Shown piece by piece: positions 21,376 through 33,080 of a stretch of DNA of 64,000 nucleotides. Position 1 is the first letter of the stretch. The number at the start of each line of letters is the position of its first letter. The position numbers were made by a program, and so were the translations under genes. The notes beneath the pieces were generated by a model, which was not told the origin of the DNA, searched no databases, and worked only from the letters and a program-made list of their open reading frames with translations. The DNA comes from Thalassia testudinum (taxonomy: Eukaryota > Streptophyta > Magnoliopsida > Alismatales > Hydrocharitaceae), in assembly GCA_037157565.1 (NCBI GenBank), contig JAZHRO010000013.1, positions 76,563,501 through 76,627,500 of the forward strand. The letters are read 5' to 3'.

Positions 21376-22903
21376 TTCTTTTTGAAACTGAATGGAATGC
21401 TATTGAGGATGATAGCAATCCAGAGAAAATTTTATTAAAAAATCAAATCATGCTAATTACAAAGATTTCTCCCAACTTTGTATGAGAGCCCTACACTTAG
21501 TTACAATTCTCTGTACACAAACGGGTCTCTCCTAAAAAAGTCGCTCATTACGAGCTTTCCATACACACCACAAACAAGTTGCCATAGATACTTGCGGTCT
21601 CCCATGTAGCATGAAATTGTTCCACAAGACATCCCACACAGGCACAGGTACACCACAAACGTCTCTCTAGATGTAGTCCATCACAATGCAAGAGGAAAAA
21701 ATATGTCTAGAACAGTCAGAGTCGAACCCACATAAGTGACAAGTTTGGGCTGGATTGTTCATCCTCTTGTGACGTAAGTCACTTGTAGTTAGACCATCTT
21801 TCCTGCAACGCCAAAGAAAGATTTAAACCTTCAAGGGAATTCACAATTTCCATAAATTCAGACACACCAAATCAGATTCTTCTGTCCTACCCATCAATAC
21901 CAACTTCTCATATGCATCTGCAGGGGAGTAAGTTCCTTGCCACACAAAACAATCCACACCCATCGCTAGTTTGAAAGCACACAAATCCTGCTGTAGCCTC
22001 ATTTTCTCCCATGTCCGCAAGCCTTCCTTGTAGAACTCTAGACCTGCCAGCTGCTAGGAGCCGCTAGCCTCATCCTAGGTATCTGCCACAGACGCCCATT
22101 TATCCAATGCCCCACCATACACTCTAGGATATTTGTCTTTTATAACTCCCAATCTTGACTAAGCCTCCTGCCAGAATATGAAGTCTTTCCCCTCTCCTAC
22201 AACCAACTCTAACATGGACCAATTAGCGGATAAAGCTTTAATGATTGAACTCCAAAATGGTGAAGGTTTCACTAGTTTCAACCTATTGGTGGCAGCATGT
22301 GAAGAACCGTAAGTTGATTTCACCATCTTAGTCCAAAGCTTATCTTCCCCTTCCAATAACTTGACGGCCCATTTTAGAAGTAAAGCATCATTAAACTCTT
22401 TAAGAGATCGGATTCCAAGGTCCCCTTTGTCTTTGGGTAGACAGAGCCTCTCCCACTTCACCGATTGTATAAATCGGCCTTCATGGAAAGCCCCCTTCCA
22501 GAAAAATCGCTTTCTCATGACATCAAGCTGCTTCCAAATAGATTTTGGGGCTTTGAAAAAGGAGAACACTAGGATAGCTGAAATAACAGAATTTAACAGA
22601 ATCGGTCTGCCATGCTTTGAGAGAAATCTGCTACTCCAACTTTCAAGCTTTGTTGCAGTTTTATCAAAGAGCACCTACCGGTCACTCTTTTTCAATTTAT
22701 TGATTTTCAGCGGAAGCCCAAGGTATTTTACAGGCAAAGAAACTAATGGAGAGAGCAACATCTCTGAAGTGGCCTCTTGCTCCCCACCACTCATCCCAAA
22801 GCAAACCACCGACTACTTATCCCCATTCAATTTCAAGCTCGAGATGTCTCAAAAATATTAACCATATGAAAAAGAGTCAACGCCTATCTAGGTCTACATT
22901 CCA
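21376..22903 (-). mobile_element. 5'-truncated L1-type LINE with 17 bp target-site duplication
   Basis: The duplication TTGTTATTCTATTTCTT is perfect at 21359-21375 and 22904-22920. The 3' end (low coordinates, minus strand) has a short A-rich tail, seen as TTCTTTTT at 21376. Coding sequence runs up to the 5' truncation point at 22903. Both are marks of target-primed reverse transcription. The coding part is described separately. Confidence 0.9.
21550..22900 (-). pseudogene. LINE ORF2 C-terminus: reverse transcriptase end and zf-RVT domain
   Basis: On the minus strand, 22860-22680 gives LPVKYLGLPLKINKL. The open stretch 22674-22159 (171 codons) gives LESWSSRFLSKHGRPILLNS, then FKAPKSIWKQLD, then VKWERLCLPKDKGDLGIRSL, the thumb and connection of plant L1 reverse transcriptases. 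At about 21970-21560, read through stops, IPLKV.IFLWRC, then TTSDLRHKRM, then CHLCGFDSDCSRHIF fits the zf-RVT domain. Endonuclease and the RT active site are lost to truncation. Stops after 22159 show it is dead. Confidence 0.9.
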
Positions 22904-23660
22904 TTGTTATTCTATTTCTTAAATTTGCTTTCTCCATTGTAGTACTTGATTTGATTAGTAATAATATTTCTTGAGTTTCTAAAATCTTTATTGTGTCTCT
23001 ACTTTATTGCTTTATTATTACAAAAATCCAAAAAAATTTTAAAATACCAAAAATACCAAAAAAAGAAGTCCTTAGGTCCTTAGGTTAGAAGTATGTGGTA
23101 TTTTCAGATCCTAAGTTTGGTTTACAAAATTCATATCTTGTGGTACAGTTGTCATAAAATCACCAAATTTTGCCTTCTTGTGGGGTTTCAAGTCTAGTTT
23201 CCTTATACTCAATTTCAAATCCATACTTAGTATATATTATTTTTAAAAATTCACTTATTACCAAAGGGTTAGATAGTAAAACAGAATCAATTTTTTCTGA
23301 ATTCCCATATATTTTTCTAATTTTATACTGATTTTATTTGCATGAAATCACTTTCATTTGTTGGGTCTTCAAATTAGAAATCTCCCACGAAATTTATGAA
23401 TTTTTATGAAGGCTGTAGGTCAAGAGTCTAGTCATATCTTTAGTTAGGGTTTTGTTAGGTTAGATTGTCCTGTCTTTTATTAAAAAATAAAAAAAAAGGA
23501 AAATACTTCAAAAAATCCCAAAAAAATCTTAGTTGGCTTGGAAGCACTTAGACATCATTTTGACACTGTAAGATGATTCATACTCTCGATTTTATACACA
23601 TACTTTTTGGATACAGTTTATAAATTTAAACGACGTGTTTTCGCAACTACAACAACACAA
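22904..23660 (+). other. LTR-like sequence right of the LINE
   Basis: AT-rich, with A-rich runs at 23030-23065 and 23480-23530 and no coding frame. It is the second half of the unit that the LINE entered. Gypsy coding sequence resumes at about 23694, so the boundary near 23660 (ACTACAACAACA) is a possible LTR end. Confidence 0.35.
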
Positions 23661-24411
23661 TTATTTTTTACGCAATTTCACAATCACCTATCAAGAGGTG
23701 GAAGCTAAGTATTCCTCAATTGAGAAGCTCAGTTTAGCCTTGTTGAATGCCGCTAGAAAGCTGCAGCCATATTTTCAGGCACACTCCATAATAGTTCTTA
23801 TGGATCAACTTGTAAGATTGATGCTCATAAGCCATTTGGTTGCCTCCGCTAGACATAGTGGGTCTTAAAGCTGGTGGAGTATGACATCAAGTACCAATCT
23901 TGCTTGGACATCAATGGGTAGGTCCTTGTTGACTTTGTGGTGGAATTCATCCTGGTTTTGCCATTGACCAAGGGAACCTGGTTACTCCACATGGATGGTT
24001 CCTCTAACAAAAGAGATGCTAGAGCTAGGGTAGTGCACAACTCACGTCGTGGCTTTGTGGGAAATTATGTAGTATGTCTGATGTTCTCAGCAATAAATAA
24101 TGTGGCAGAATATGAAGCCGTCCTGGTGGGCCTTCGCCTCACCAGAATGATGGGTACAACGAGCCTTGATGTGTTCATTGATTCTCAATTGGTTGCTCAT
24201 CAAGTTCAAGGGGAGTTCTAGGCTAAAGACAAGTTGATGGCTTTATATGTAGAGGAGGCCCATGTGATGATGGTAGATTTTCACTATGTCAACTTCAATT
24301 GGGTGTCCCGAGTAGAAAACCTATTAGTAGACATCCTTACCAAATTAGCCTCAATTGTCCAACAAAGGGAAGATGACAATGTTAAGCTCTTGGATGGACC
24401 CAATCCTTAGC
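23661..24411 (+). pseudogene. RNase H region of the Tat-like gypsy element
   Basis: YSSIEKLSLALLNAARKLQP then YFQAHSIIVLMDQ is the first RNase H and connection segment. LLHMDGSSNKRDARARVV, then NNVAEYEAVLVGLRLTRMMG, then VFIDSQLVAHQVQGEF (23955-24220) is an archaeal-like second RNase H, as in Tat-type elements. NWVSRVENLLVDILTKLAS follows. The enzyme removes RNA from the RNA/DNA hybrid. The catalytic residues D (in LLHMDGSS), E (in NVAEYEAV) and D (in VFIDSQ) are visible, but frameshifts and stops break the frame. The 94-codon open frame 23937-24221 is the best preserved part. Confidence 0.85.
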
Positions 24412-25054
24412 TACTTTTAGCATGGGATAATCCTACTCGAAGTCACAAATCATAAAATTTTCTTCCTAAAGCTACTCGATACACAATCTTGGATGACTCC
24501 TTGTACACAAGAGGGCATTCAACCCCCTACCAAGTCCTATAAATCCCACTAAGGCTCAACAAGCCTTTGAGGATGCCCACATAGGCATATGTGACAATCA
24601 TGAAGGACCAAAGGCCCTAGTCACTAAAATCCTTCGATATGGCAATTTTTGGCCTTAAATAACCAGAGATGCCAAGGAATTCACCTGGTGGTGTGACAAG
24701 TGTCAAAGGTTCTCCAACGTCCCTAAAGCCTTGCCTGAAGAGATGATCTCTATAGCCTCCCCTACCCCAACAATGGGGAATGGACTTCATTGGGCCTTTT
24801 CTAATGGCCCTTGCCTAGAATAGATTACTTCTCCAAGTAGGTTGAGGTGGAATCTATGGCTAACCCCAATGCCGAGTGGGTAATAAACTTTCTTCGTAAA
24901 GACATAATATGCCACTATGGCATACTGGTCTAGCAGAAGTCACCAACTAAACGATTATAGTGACCTTAAAAAGATGGATGAAGCCAAAGGCAAGTGGGTA
25001 GAAGAACTACCAACGTGCTATGAGATTACAGGGCCAGGCACAAAATTGCTACCG
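24412..25054 (+). pseudogene. Integrase of the Tat-like gypsy element (N-terminal and core part)
   Basis: The zinc-binding region reads AHIGICDNHEGPKALVTKIL, then CDKCQRFSNVPK, with HHCC-type residues. The core reads WGMDFIGPF, then VGRGGIYG-like remnants, then 'RHNMPLWHTG' in the wrong frame. The sequence then jumps to EVTN and KRWMKPKASG, so about 150 bp of the core, including the second catalytic Asp region, is missing at about 24930. It is cut at 25059 by solo LTR B1 and continues at 27621. Confidence 0.8.
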
Positions 25055-25059
25055 GTAAA
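25055..25059. repeat. Target-site duplication of solo LTR B1 (left copy)
   Basis: GTAAA here and again at 27616-27620. Confidence 0.85.
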
Positions 25060-27615
25060 TGATGGTAACACCATCATTCATCATAACTAAATTTAGTTAG
25101 AATCACAAGATTAATGCTCCTGAATGATCGCCTGAGGACCATAATTCCACTTTGATCTGTTTTGAGAATAAGATAGAAAATAGGGTTAATTTTATTGTTT
25201 TAACAGCACATCATAAATGCAGATTAACCATGGGGTCACTTAGGGGTTAAATGAAGGTCAATTGAACATAAAAGACCAATAAATGGGTCTACACTGACAG
25301 AAACAGGGTTTCACGCATTACGAGGACCAACACAAGACTAAAACCCTAATTATCAACTCCACTTAAATTGAAAAGGTTATGGTTAGGATAAAGTCAATAT
25401 AAACCTCCTAAAATTCATAAAAAAATATTTTAAGAGGTTTGGTACCTTTGGTTTGACCATCTGAACTCATTTTGACATAAATATAGATTCAAACAGGAAT
25501 TTATCCTGATTTGGGCTTCTATGCAATTTACCCAGTCAAACGTGCTTAAAACTCAAATCCAATCTCACCATTAGATTTCTTGGGTCTAAATTAGGTTAAC
25601 ACCAAAATTTACGCCTAATCAGAGTCCATCTTGACATAGTTTGCAATTCAATCCCTAAAATCTCTATCCGTTACATCAAGCCCCTAGGTTTCAAGTTTCT
25701 CACAATTAGCCCCCTAGCTTTGTTGTCTTCTTCACATTCAGGTCCTCACTGCCTGAACAATGTGAATGTGCATCAAACCCACATCTCGCTGACGCTGACC
25801 GTGTATTTCTCCTTCAATCAACACCTAATCTCCTCCAAAATAGGAGGAACTAACTGCCATGGGATCTTCTCCCATCTGAGCACAATCCCAAGTCCTAATT
25901 CAAATCGTGGAGCTTAGGAGAACTCAAGATTTTTCCAAATCAAGAGCTCTCTGAAATCCTACTTTCTTGAGAGAATTCTTCTAATTGAGCTCAAATCAAA
26001 GCTCTATATAAGCCCTACGACGTTCAACGATCAAGGACAGCCAAGTTTTGACCGGAATCACCTTCTCTCTTTCTCCTCCAGCCACCGCGACTTCAACTTC
26101 GGCAAGCTTTCTCCGCCTCCTTCCTCTGACCGTCCAACCACCAAATTGGACGACCCTCCGGCTTGCCCAATTCCTCACGATCATTGCCAGCCAAAGCATA
26201 GCCGCTCCTAGCTTCTATTTACTTGTCATCATCTCGCCGTTGATATCATCTTCCCCATGTCTGGACGATCAACGCTGGACGTGGTCTTCCTCTCTCTCTC
26301 TCTCCCACGTACCCTAACTTTCCTCTCTCCTTCTCTAGCATCTTTTCATGCTCTTAGACTCTAAGTTCACCCTCTAAAACCATTGTTCCACCATTGTCTT
26401 CTCCATGGCTAGCACGAGCTTTGGCGAGCTCACATCGGTGACACACCGCACCAAATTCACCTCTAAAACCTCCCACACCTTCGTCACACCTCACTAAGTA
26501 AAAGCCCTAAACAAATTTGGGGCTTTAGCCTCTCGTCCTCCCTGTCGAACAATGCTTCCTCCATACACCTTCTCTGACTTTGCAACACCACCTCGAAGCA
26601 CCATTCACCAAACAAACTCCACCACTACACTCCTCACCTCATGGTAGACCTAGTGAGCTATTTAATTGGGTCTTTTAGCCAATACTACTCGTTTCAGGGG
26701 TTCACTGGATCTTCGTCGTTCTGCTGCCACCGCCTACTGTGGTACATCAACCTCCATCCCCAACTCCACCTCTAGAAGCAGCGAACCACATCCAAGAAGC
26801 CTTCCATAGCTTCAATTGAAGGGAGCAAACACAGTGGTGCCAATTGGAGGATTTTCCTCTGCTGAAGTAGCACGAGGACTGGGACCAAACATAGTCCCAC
26901 ATCAGGCTTTTCTGAATTTATTTTGCATATTTAACGTTTTACGCACAGCTACTATCTACCCAAGACCATGAGGGGTAGGGTCCCTCACTCACCTTTGCCT
27001 TACACCTCGGTCGCGGTCACGTGTGCACAGGCCTGGTCCATAATCGGATCCTATACCTGACCCAATTACCCGATTATTGATCCAGTTCTGAATTTAAAAA
27101 GGAAGATGGAAATCTGAGGAGGGAAGGGGGAGTTTTTGCATTGGGATTCGTACCCAACACTTGGGTGAATTCTGAGGTGCTTTAGACTTGTTGGTTTAAG
27201 GCATTTGAGCCTCATATCTGATGTCTGACTGTAGCTTGGTTTAAGTTATTGTGGAGATATTGCACACTTGATCTGACGTGGATATTCTTAATTTGTGGTT
27301 GAGAAATATTATTGAAAATTTTGATTGGGATAAGTGATTAATTCTAGGGCTTAATTGGTGATTTCAACCATCATTTTTAGTCCTCTCTTTTTATATTTTT
27401 GTCCTTAACATTTGAGGTACGTTCTTGCTCTCTATTGAATATCTTTTTTGGTATTTGTTGAATATTGTGATTTGTGGACTGATTTGTTACATTTGTTCCC
27501 TGCAAACGACCTAGGAACTCACGTTTGTTTTTTGAGCATTATAAATTTAAATGTTGCATTGATTTTCGTCACTATACTACAACATGATATTTTTATGATG
27601 ATTTTCGGCACAACA
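25060..27615 (+). mobile_element. Solo LTR B1, 2556 bp
   Basis: Starts TGATGGTAACACCATCA, ends GGCACAACA and is flanked by the perfect 5 bp repeat GTAAA. It lies in the integrase of the gypsy element, whose reading resumes after it. Homologous over its length to B2 (37343-39889). A TATA box lies at 26004. No internal region or second LTR remains, so it formed by LTR-LTR recombination. Frames such as 26048-26317 have no domain. Confidence 0.9.
26004..26013 (+). promoter_or_regulatory. TATA box of solo LTR B1
   Basis: CTATATAAGC, about 945 bp from the LTR start. Confidence 0.6.
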
Positions 27616-27620
27616 GTAAA

Positions 27621-27900
27621 ACCCCTTTTAGCATGGCCTGCGAGGTGGAGGCTCAGATGTTATTGGAGGTGGATCTCCTATCCTACCGGGTCCAGTTCTT
27701 TGACATTAATGAGAATGAGGAGCATATACGAATGACCCTCGACCTTTTAGATGCTGTTAGAGAAGAAGTGGGAGATAAGGAAGATTCCTACAAGGAAACT
27801 ATAGCTACAGACTATAACCAAAGAGGCAAGTGGAGATGCTTCAGCATAGGTGACTTAGTTCTTAAGTAAGCCATGCCTTCCAACTCGGCTGAGCCAGGTG
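27621..27900 (+). pseudogene. Integrase C-terminal part of the Tat-like gypsy element (fragment 2)
   Basis: ACEVEAQMLLEVDLLSYRVQ, then ENEEHIRMTLDLLDAVREE, then YKETIATDYNQ, then FSIGDLVLK matches the stretch after the integrase core in Tat-type elements ('EAVIPVE', 'DLLEE.RE', 'VGDLVLR'). The 78-codon frame 27633-27869 is open. It ends at solo LTR C1 (27906). Confidence 0.85.
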
Positions 27901-27905
27901 GCAAG
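27901..27905. repeat. Target-site duplication of solo LTR C1 (left copy)
   Basis: GCAAG here and again at 29661-29665. Confidence 0.85.
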
Positions 27906-28587
27906 TGAAGGTTCTACCCTTGTACTAGGAGGGGTGAGATCAGCGTGACAAAAAAAATGCGGAATTGAAAATATATAAAGCAATCTCACAAAATAAGCAA
28001 TCACAAAATGTGCACAAAGATTTTTAGGTGGAAACCCAAACCGGGTAAAAACCACCACCTAACCCTCTCGAGTTAGGATTTTCCGATCAACCTAGTTGAT
28101 CAAATCCATTAACCGAATCACTTTGAACGAGGGTGATTCAACCTCAATACAACCACGCTACAAGTACGAGGGTAGCGTTCCTCAACCCCTTCTCTCCACG
28201 AGAAGGATTTTGTCCCACGAAGGAGACGGGAATTCGCAAAGCGAATACCCAACCAAAATACAAAGATAAAATAAAACAACAGTCCTATAGAGCCAACAAA
28301 ATTAAACCTAGCTTCTATAGGAAATAGGAAACTCCCCTTTGCAAGGAGTGCGTCGACGATGACGCGGTGCGTGTGCCACGCGATGGCGCTACGTCGCTCT
28401 CGTTATCAACGCCGGGAGAGCGGGTGCGCAACGGGAATGATGCTCTCAAGATGATGGAGCTTGAGCTTAGAGAGCAAGTGCTTCTTGGACACAAGAGAGT
28501 GGAAATACCTGATCTTAGTGTATTGCAAAGTGTTTCTTGTGTTTCTCTTGTTGTGTTCTAAGTGTATATGTGTTACAAAGGTTCCCC

Positions 28588-28603
28588 TCTATTTATAGAG
28601 GCC
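28588..28603 (-). promoter_or_regulatory. TATA box of solo LTR C1 (minus strand)
   Basis: The palindrome CCTCTATTTATAGAGG reads CTATAAATAG on the minus strand. C2 has the same sequence near 44655. Confidence 0.55.
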
Positions 28604-28707
28604 TTAGGAAGGTTTTGGAAGGCTTGGAAAAGCTTCCATAGCCGTTGGGTGCAAAGCCCAAGAGAATCAGGCCGAAATCAGGACAATGATTGCATTTGAC
28701 AGGGTCA

Positions 28708-29252
28708 TCAGACGTCTAACTCTGGCATCAGACGTCTGGAAGGCCACTTTAAGACGTCTGATTCCAAGGTCAGACGTCTGATTCTGCGCGGGTTTCTCCC
28801 TGACTTGAATCAGATCTAAACAGGGTTTTTGTGTAAGTCCATCAGACGACATACAGGACGTCTGGCACTAAGTATGGACGTCTGGAAACCTACTTTTACT
28901 GTGGGAATTGATTTCCAAACGTTGCAACGGCTATAAAATCTCTGAGAAGAGATTTTGGGTCAGCCGAGGCAAAAACGGTCATTTATCAGACGTCTGGAAA
29001 GTCCTATGGACGTCTGATAAGGCTCTAACGGTCATAATCTTGAGTGTTTTCTAAGCCAGCCAACGGTCCACTAATTTGACGTCTGGCAAAGTCATCAGAC
29101 GTCTCCTAAGACGTCTGGTCTAATGTCTGGACGTCTGATTTCATCAGACAGAACTAACTATGTCCAGCCTAACAGTTATCGGACGTCTGAAACAACAGTC
29201 AGACGTCTTAAAATTCTTTATCAGACGTCTGATTTTGGAATTAGACGTCTGG
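28708..29252. repeat. Array of CAGACGTCTG palindromes in LTR C1 (16 GACGTC cores)
   Basis: Sixteen GACGTC hexamers, mostly in the context (T)CAGACGTCTGG/A, lie 15-60 bp apart. The 10-mer CAGACGTCTG is a perfect palindrome with a central CpG. The ACGT core is the known recognition core of plant bZIP factors (GACGTC is called the C-box), so a regulatory role is possible but not shown. Confidence 0.85.
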
Positions 29253-29660
29253 AAGTGCTGTTTGAGCCCTATATTGGTTTTCTAAGTATTCTACAGAAAA
29301 CCTAAGTATCCTAGGGTTGTGCAGGTGTTCCTAGGACTACTTTTAGGGTACTTTGAGGCTCTTTAACATAATGTTCTAAGGAATCAAAAAGAGCAAGAAA
29401 ATAAATACAAGAGATACATGAAAGGATAAAAAAGAATCTATCCTATTCTTCTTCTCTTCCATCTCCAATCTTTCGCTCCACGCGAACCTCCTATGTTTTC
29501 CGTCAAGCTCCTCCAATCCGTCCTGGATGCGAGCTCGAACTCCGTCTAAACACGTCCTCATTTGCAATTGACCTGAAATCTAGGACTCAAATTGCAAATG
29601 TTAAATAACACGTGTTTTGTTATCATCAAAACAAATGATCGTGGTGCTCTAGCACCAACA

Positions 29661-29800
29661 GCAAGTTGGCTCCTAATTGGGAGGGCCCCTACTAGGCCAT
29701 TGCCTCAAATTTGATCAGCTCTTATGAGCTAGCAGCCCTGGACAATCGACTCATACCTCACTCATGGCACATTATTAACTTAAGACCCAATTACATTTGA
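29661..29800 (+). pseudogene. Integrase extreme C-terminus and pol stop of the Tat-like gypsy element
   Basis: KLAPNWEGPY, then YELAALDNRL, then SWHIINLRPNYI and a TGA stop. This is the usual end of plant gypsy pol ('KLGPNWEGPY..TWNIENLR'). It joins in sense to the GGK residue pair before LTR C1. Confidence 0.85.
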
Positions 29801-31943
29801 AGTAGGGAATCAACACTTAGTAGAAAACACAGTAACTTCCATAAACATAGCATTTGTCCAACTTCATTTCATTACCAAAATGAGGCAGTCACCTTTACAA
29901 GTTGACAAGGTGGATCGTCAAGTACAAAAAATAATAATAAAAATGAAGGAAGAATACAGAAGCAACGGAGAAATGGTCTCTGACAGAGCGACTGGGCGAC
30001 CTAAGCCGTCGTCGGTGCCTTAGGCGGAGTGTCTTCTACATTAAATGGGGAATCCTCCCTGGAAGAGTCTTCAGCTGCCTCCTCCCCCTCCTCAAATGAT
30101 GACTTGATCAAAGCCCGATCCTCAATCAATCCCAAGCGTACTTGCTCGCCGTGGATATAGAAGAGGTCAAGAGCAGACCAAGTTAGGAAGTCCTCTTTTG
30201 AGGAGACACCCCTACTAGGACACTCTGGGAAGCCTCTAGAGTGTGTTTTCTAATCTCCACCCTAGGGTTCAAGTGGCTTGCCTCTATGGAGGGGTCTATG
30301 GCAAAAAATTCCATTATCATGCCCGAATTAAGTCGCTGCCACATCTCATCTTTTAGACATTGAATTTGGTTCAACATCTCCTCATTGTAGGAGGCAACAT
30401 TCTCGATGTCCTGCTCCCTATAGTTCCTCCTCGAGGTGAGAAACTATTTTATGGGCTGCCTCTTTTCCCCCCTAGGCCTCCTTTAGAGTGTCCACGAGAT
30501 CAATGTAGACTTTCTTATGTAGCTCCCTCCGGGCCCGACATTGAGTAGAGATCCCTTTAATGATCTCCCTTAGCCTTTGAGTTCGCTCGATCATATCATT
30601 GGCCCCCACGAACTACTCCTCCAAGGAGGAAGCTAGTTCACCAGGCCCTTATCTTGGAGCTTCGAGAATTGGCGGACCTCTTGGTGTTCTCTCTAGATGG
30701 CGTCGAGCTACCCCCGGTAGGTCGCCACCTCCACCTTCGTTATGGCCAGAGTTTTCTTCATATGGGTGATCTCCACCCCATCCTCTTACTACCTTTCAAG
30801 GGCAGCCCGCTCCCCTTTTCCCTTCTCTTAAGTGGCGAGTACCTCGTCAAGTTGCAACTAAAGAGCCTAGGCATCCATGTAAGCCACATCCTCCCAGGAC
30901 GCCACTTGCTCGGCAACAAAAGAGGACCCTCGGCCAAAATTGACCAATGTTGGCATGGACAATACCCTGCCATACAGGATGTCCTGCCTAATTACCTCCA
31001 CCTGCAAGGAGGGATAAGCAATTCAATGGTTATAACAAGTAAAGGAAAGATGCATTTTTGCTAAGTCCTAAAACACTTACCACTCAAAGGTAGTTTCGGT
31101 AAATGTTCCACAAATGTGCAGGGGAGTGGGGCAAGGTTTCCCATTCGTTGCTAGAAGTCAGTAACTCCAGCACCTTGTTCTTTGTCTAGAGGTTCACTCG
31201 CTCAAATGTGATCAAGCAGACCTCCAGAACTTCTTAGGATGAAGAGGTGCAATACATCTGGTCCATTATCTCCTGGGCCTTCTCTAGCACCTCCATCACT
31301 TTAGTTGAGTCCATCTTAGTGTCAAACGTGAGAATAACTTCATGATCCCTATCTTCGTAGACTATGCAAACCTCGATCGGGTCTCCTCTGAATGACAGGA
31401 GAAAGGGGAGATTGTGTGTAACCTGCTTGAGGACCTCCAACACCTTTTCTTGCTCGCTAGAATGGGCTTTGATGAGAGCAAGGATTAGAGATTTGCTCAC
31501 CCCAGAGGTCAATGGCTCTAGCTATCGTGTTATGTGAAGGCTCGATGCCCCTCGGTGAAAGTTGACATCATGGGGGACAAAGGAGGCCAATCGTTAGGTC
31601 CCTTCGATATTGATGGGTGGGAGATGACAACTTGCTTTGAGGCCACAATCTGCACCTCGGCTGGGCTTTCAGCATGGGTATGCTCCTCCAAGTGGGACAA
31701 CCTTTCAATGAGCACCTTCACCATGGATTCCTTCCTTGGAACAATAGTCTCTAACAAGGTGGGTTTTGACCTTGGTTGGGGAGGTGTAGATGACAGTTTC
31801 TTGTTCACAGTCGAGGAGGCCTACGCTTACTTAGGCGTGGGTTCCCTACGTAGAGGCTGCTCTTGAGTGGGAGACTTCACCGTAGAACTACCATCCGCCC
31901 ACTTTTTGGATGGGTGCCCCTAACCACCTGAAGAAGAGCCACG
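29801..31943 (-). pseudogene. Antisense extra ORF of the Tat-like gypsy element, C-terminal part
   Basis: On the minus strand, low-stop stretches follow in order. 31808-31530 gives LLETIVPRKESMVKVLIERL. 31512-31234 gives SEQEKVLEVLKQVTHNLPFL. About 31010-30550 gives VEVIRQDILYGRVLSMPTLV, then RLREIIKGISTQCRARRELH and KEAAHKIVSHLEEEL. 30377-30183 gives EFFAIDPSIEASHLNPRVEI. Coiled-coil-like Glu/Leu/Lys content is high. Many Tat-lineage elements carry an ORF in antisense between pol and the 3' LTR; position, strand and style fit. Its function is not known. It is interrupted by LTR A3 and broken by stops. Confidence 0.65.
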
Positions 31944-31948
31944 AAATC
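31944..31948. repeat. Imperfect target-site duplication of solo LTR A3 (left copy)
   Basis: AAATC here against ACATC at 33757-33761, a 4 of 5 match. Confidence 0.6.
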
Positions 31949-32644
31949 TGATGTAAACACATTTATATCACATAAACCATCTATTTATGCATGTTCTTAG
32001 GCATAAAGTTGCATCATACATTATAAATATTGCATAACATGCATCATCTTGCATTTAGGATAGATTGTATAAATTTTAGGTTAATTTTCTCTTTTTGTGG
32101 TCAGGAAATAGGGCAATATCTTATTGGGGCCTTAGATTGAAGATCCAATTATACGGATCTGATCAGAGCGACTATTGGAGTTCAATGACTCCAAAATCAC
32201 CCCGATCGGACTTCCGTAACATCAGATATAGTATGAGAAAGATCAAAGGGAAAGGAGCCATGATGGTGTACATTTGTACTTCAGATGACAAATCCGACCG
32301 CACGGATGGATTCGGATTGATGATCATAGCTCAACAGCGTGAAAATTGATCCAATCCGACATCCCTGACACCATCTACAAGACATATAAGATGGACGGCC
32401 AAGATGGCACCACGTGGCACCATCCCAGCCGCCCAACTGACCAAAGGACCCATCGCTGTCGCTCTCTTCTCAATCGTGCCATCGCATCTCACCCGTTGGA
32501 TCATCATCCAACATCTAACATTGATCCTCAACTGCCTTCACAACTCCTCAGCATTGAGACGTCGTCGAGCAATCACAGCCGTTGGATCAAGATCCAACAA
32601 CCATGAGCGATGGAGTCGAAGTTGTCTTCTCGTCAATCCACTAC

Positions 32645-32703
32645 AATAGCGCAACGGTCACGCTCCTATGGGCGACGCGGAGGTCACGCATTCGAGCCGC
32701 GTG
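32645..32703 (+). other. tRNA-like sequence inside LTR A3
   Basis: TAGCGCAACGGT (32647-32658) matches the pol III A-box consensus at 11 of 12 positions. 32 bases on, CATTCGAGCC is a degenerate B-box enclosed by the perfect 5 bp stem CACGC/GCGTG (32685-32689 with 32699-32703). The stem bases differ from those of A1 but pairing is kept. The offset from the LTR start (about 700 bp) equals that in A1. Confidence 0.6.
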
Positions 32704-33070
32704 CACCTCAAATTAGAAGCGTGGGCAAAATTCGCTTGTTGGATGCGGAGCGGACGGCGGATGGAGCGACCACGTGGCTGCACAAATGGGCTTGGGGTGC
32801 GTATGTGTGATCCAACACGTCGTTGACGTGTGACCGCACGAACAAGCGCATGATGAAGCGCAATGCGTTTAAGCCATCCGATCTCGTGATTGGACAGCTG
32901 AGATCACGAGATCGTGGCTTATGCATTGAGCGCACGGGGAGAGGAGAAGGCGATGGGTGTAAGTGCGCTAAGCCTACATTTGGGGTCTTTAGTGACACTT
33001 AATCTGTCACTAGAGACCCTGACATTAATATTTTGAGATGAAATGACCTAATTGCCCCTTCATTCTTCAC

Positions 33071-33080
33071 CTATAAATAG
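33071..33080 (+). promoter_or_regulatory. TATA box of solo LTR A3
   Basis: CTATAAATAG at the place corresponding to 14364 in A1. Confidence 0.65.

Larger units (their letters stand above)
27906..29660 (-). mobile_element. Copia-type solo LTR C1, 1755 bp
   Basis: Bounded by a perfect GCAAG duplication. Read on the minus strand it begins TGTTGGTGCTAGAGCACC, followed by 'TTTTGATGATAACAAAACACG', a common start for plant copia LTRs. It ends in a CACCCCTCCT-type stretch typical of copia LTR ends. The minus-strand TATA box CTATAAATAG (near 28590) agrees with this orientation. It carries 16 GACGTC hexamers in about 545 bp. Related copies are C2 (43996-45722) and C3 (42450-45926). Confidence 0.9.

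Noticed and set aside
22361..22861. 166-codon plus-strand frame
   Set aside because: Mirror of the LINE reverse transcriptase, which is clearly coded on the minus strand.
28708..29252. CRISPR-like array
   Set aside because: Short palindromes with irregular spacing in a plant LTR; no constant repeat length, spacers or cas genes.
31534..31866. 110-codon plus-strand frame
   Set aside because: Mirror of the minus-strand antisense ORF of the gypsy element, whose minus-strand reading fits better with its neighbours.
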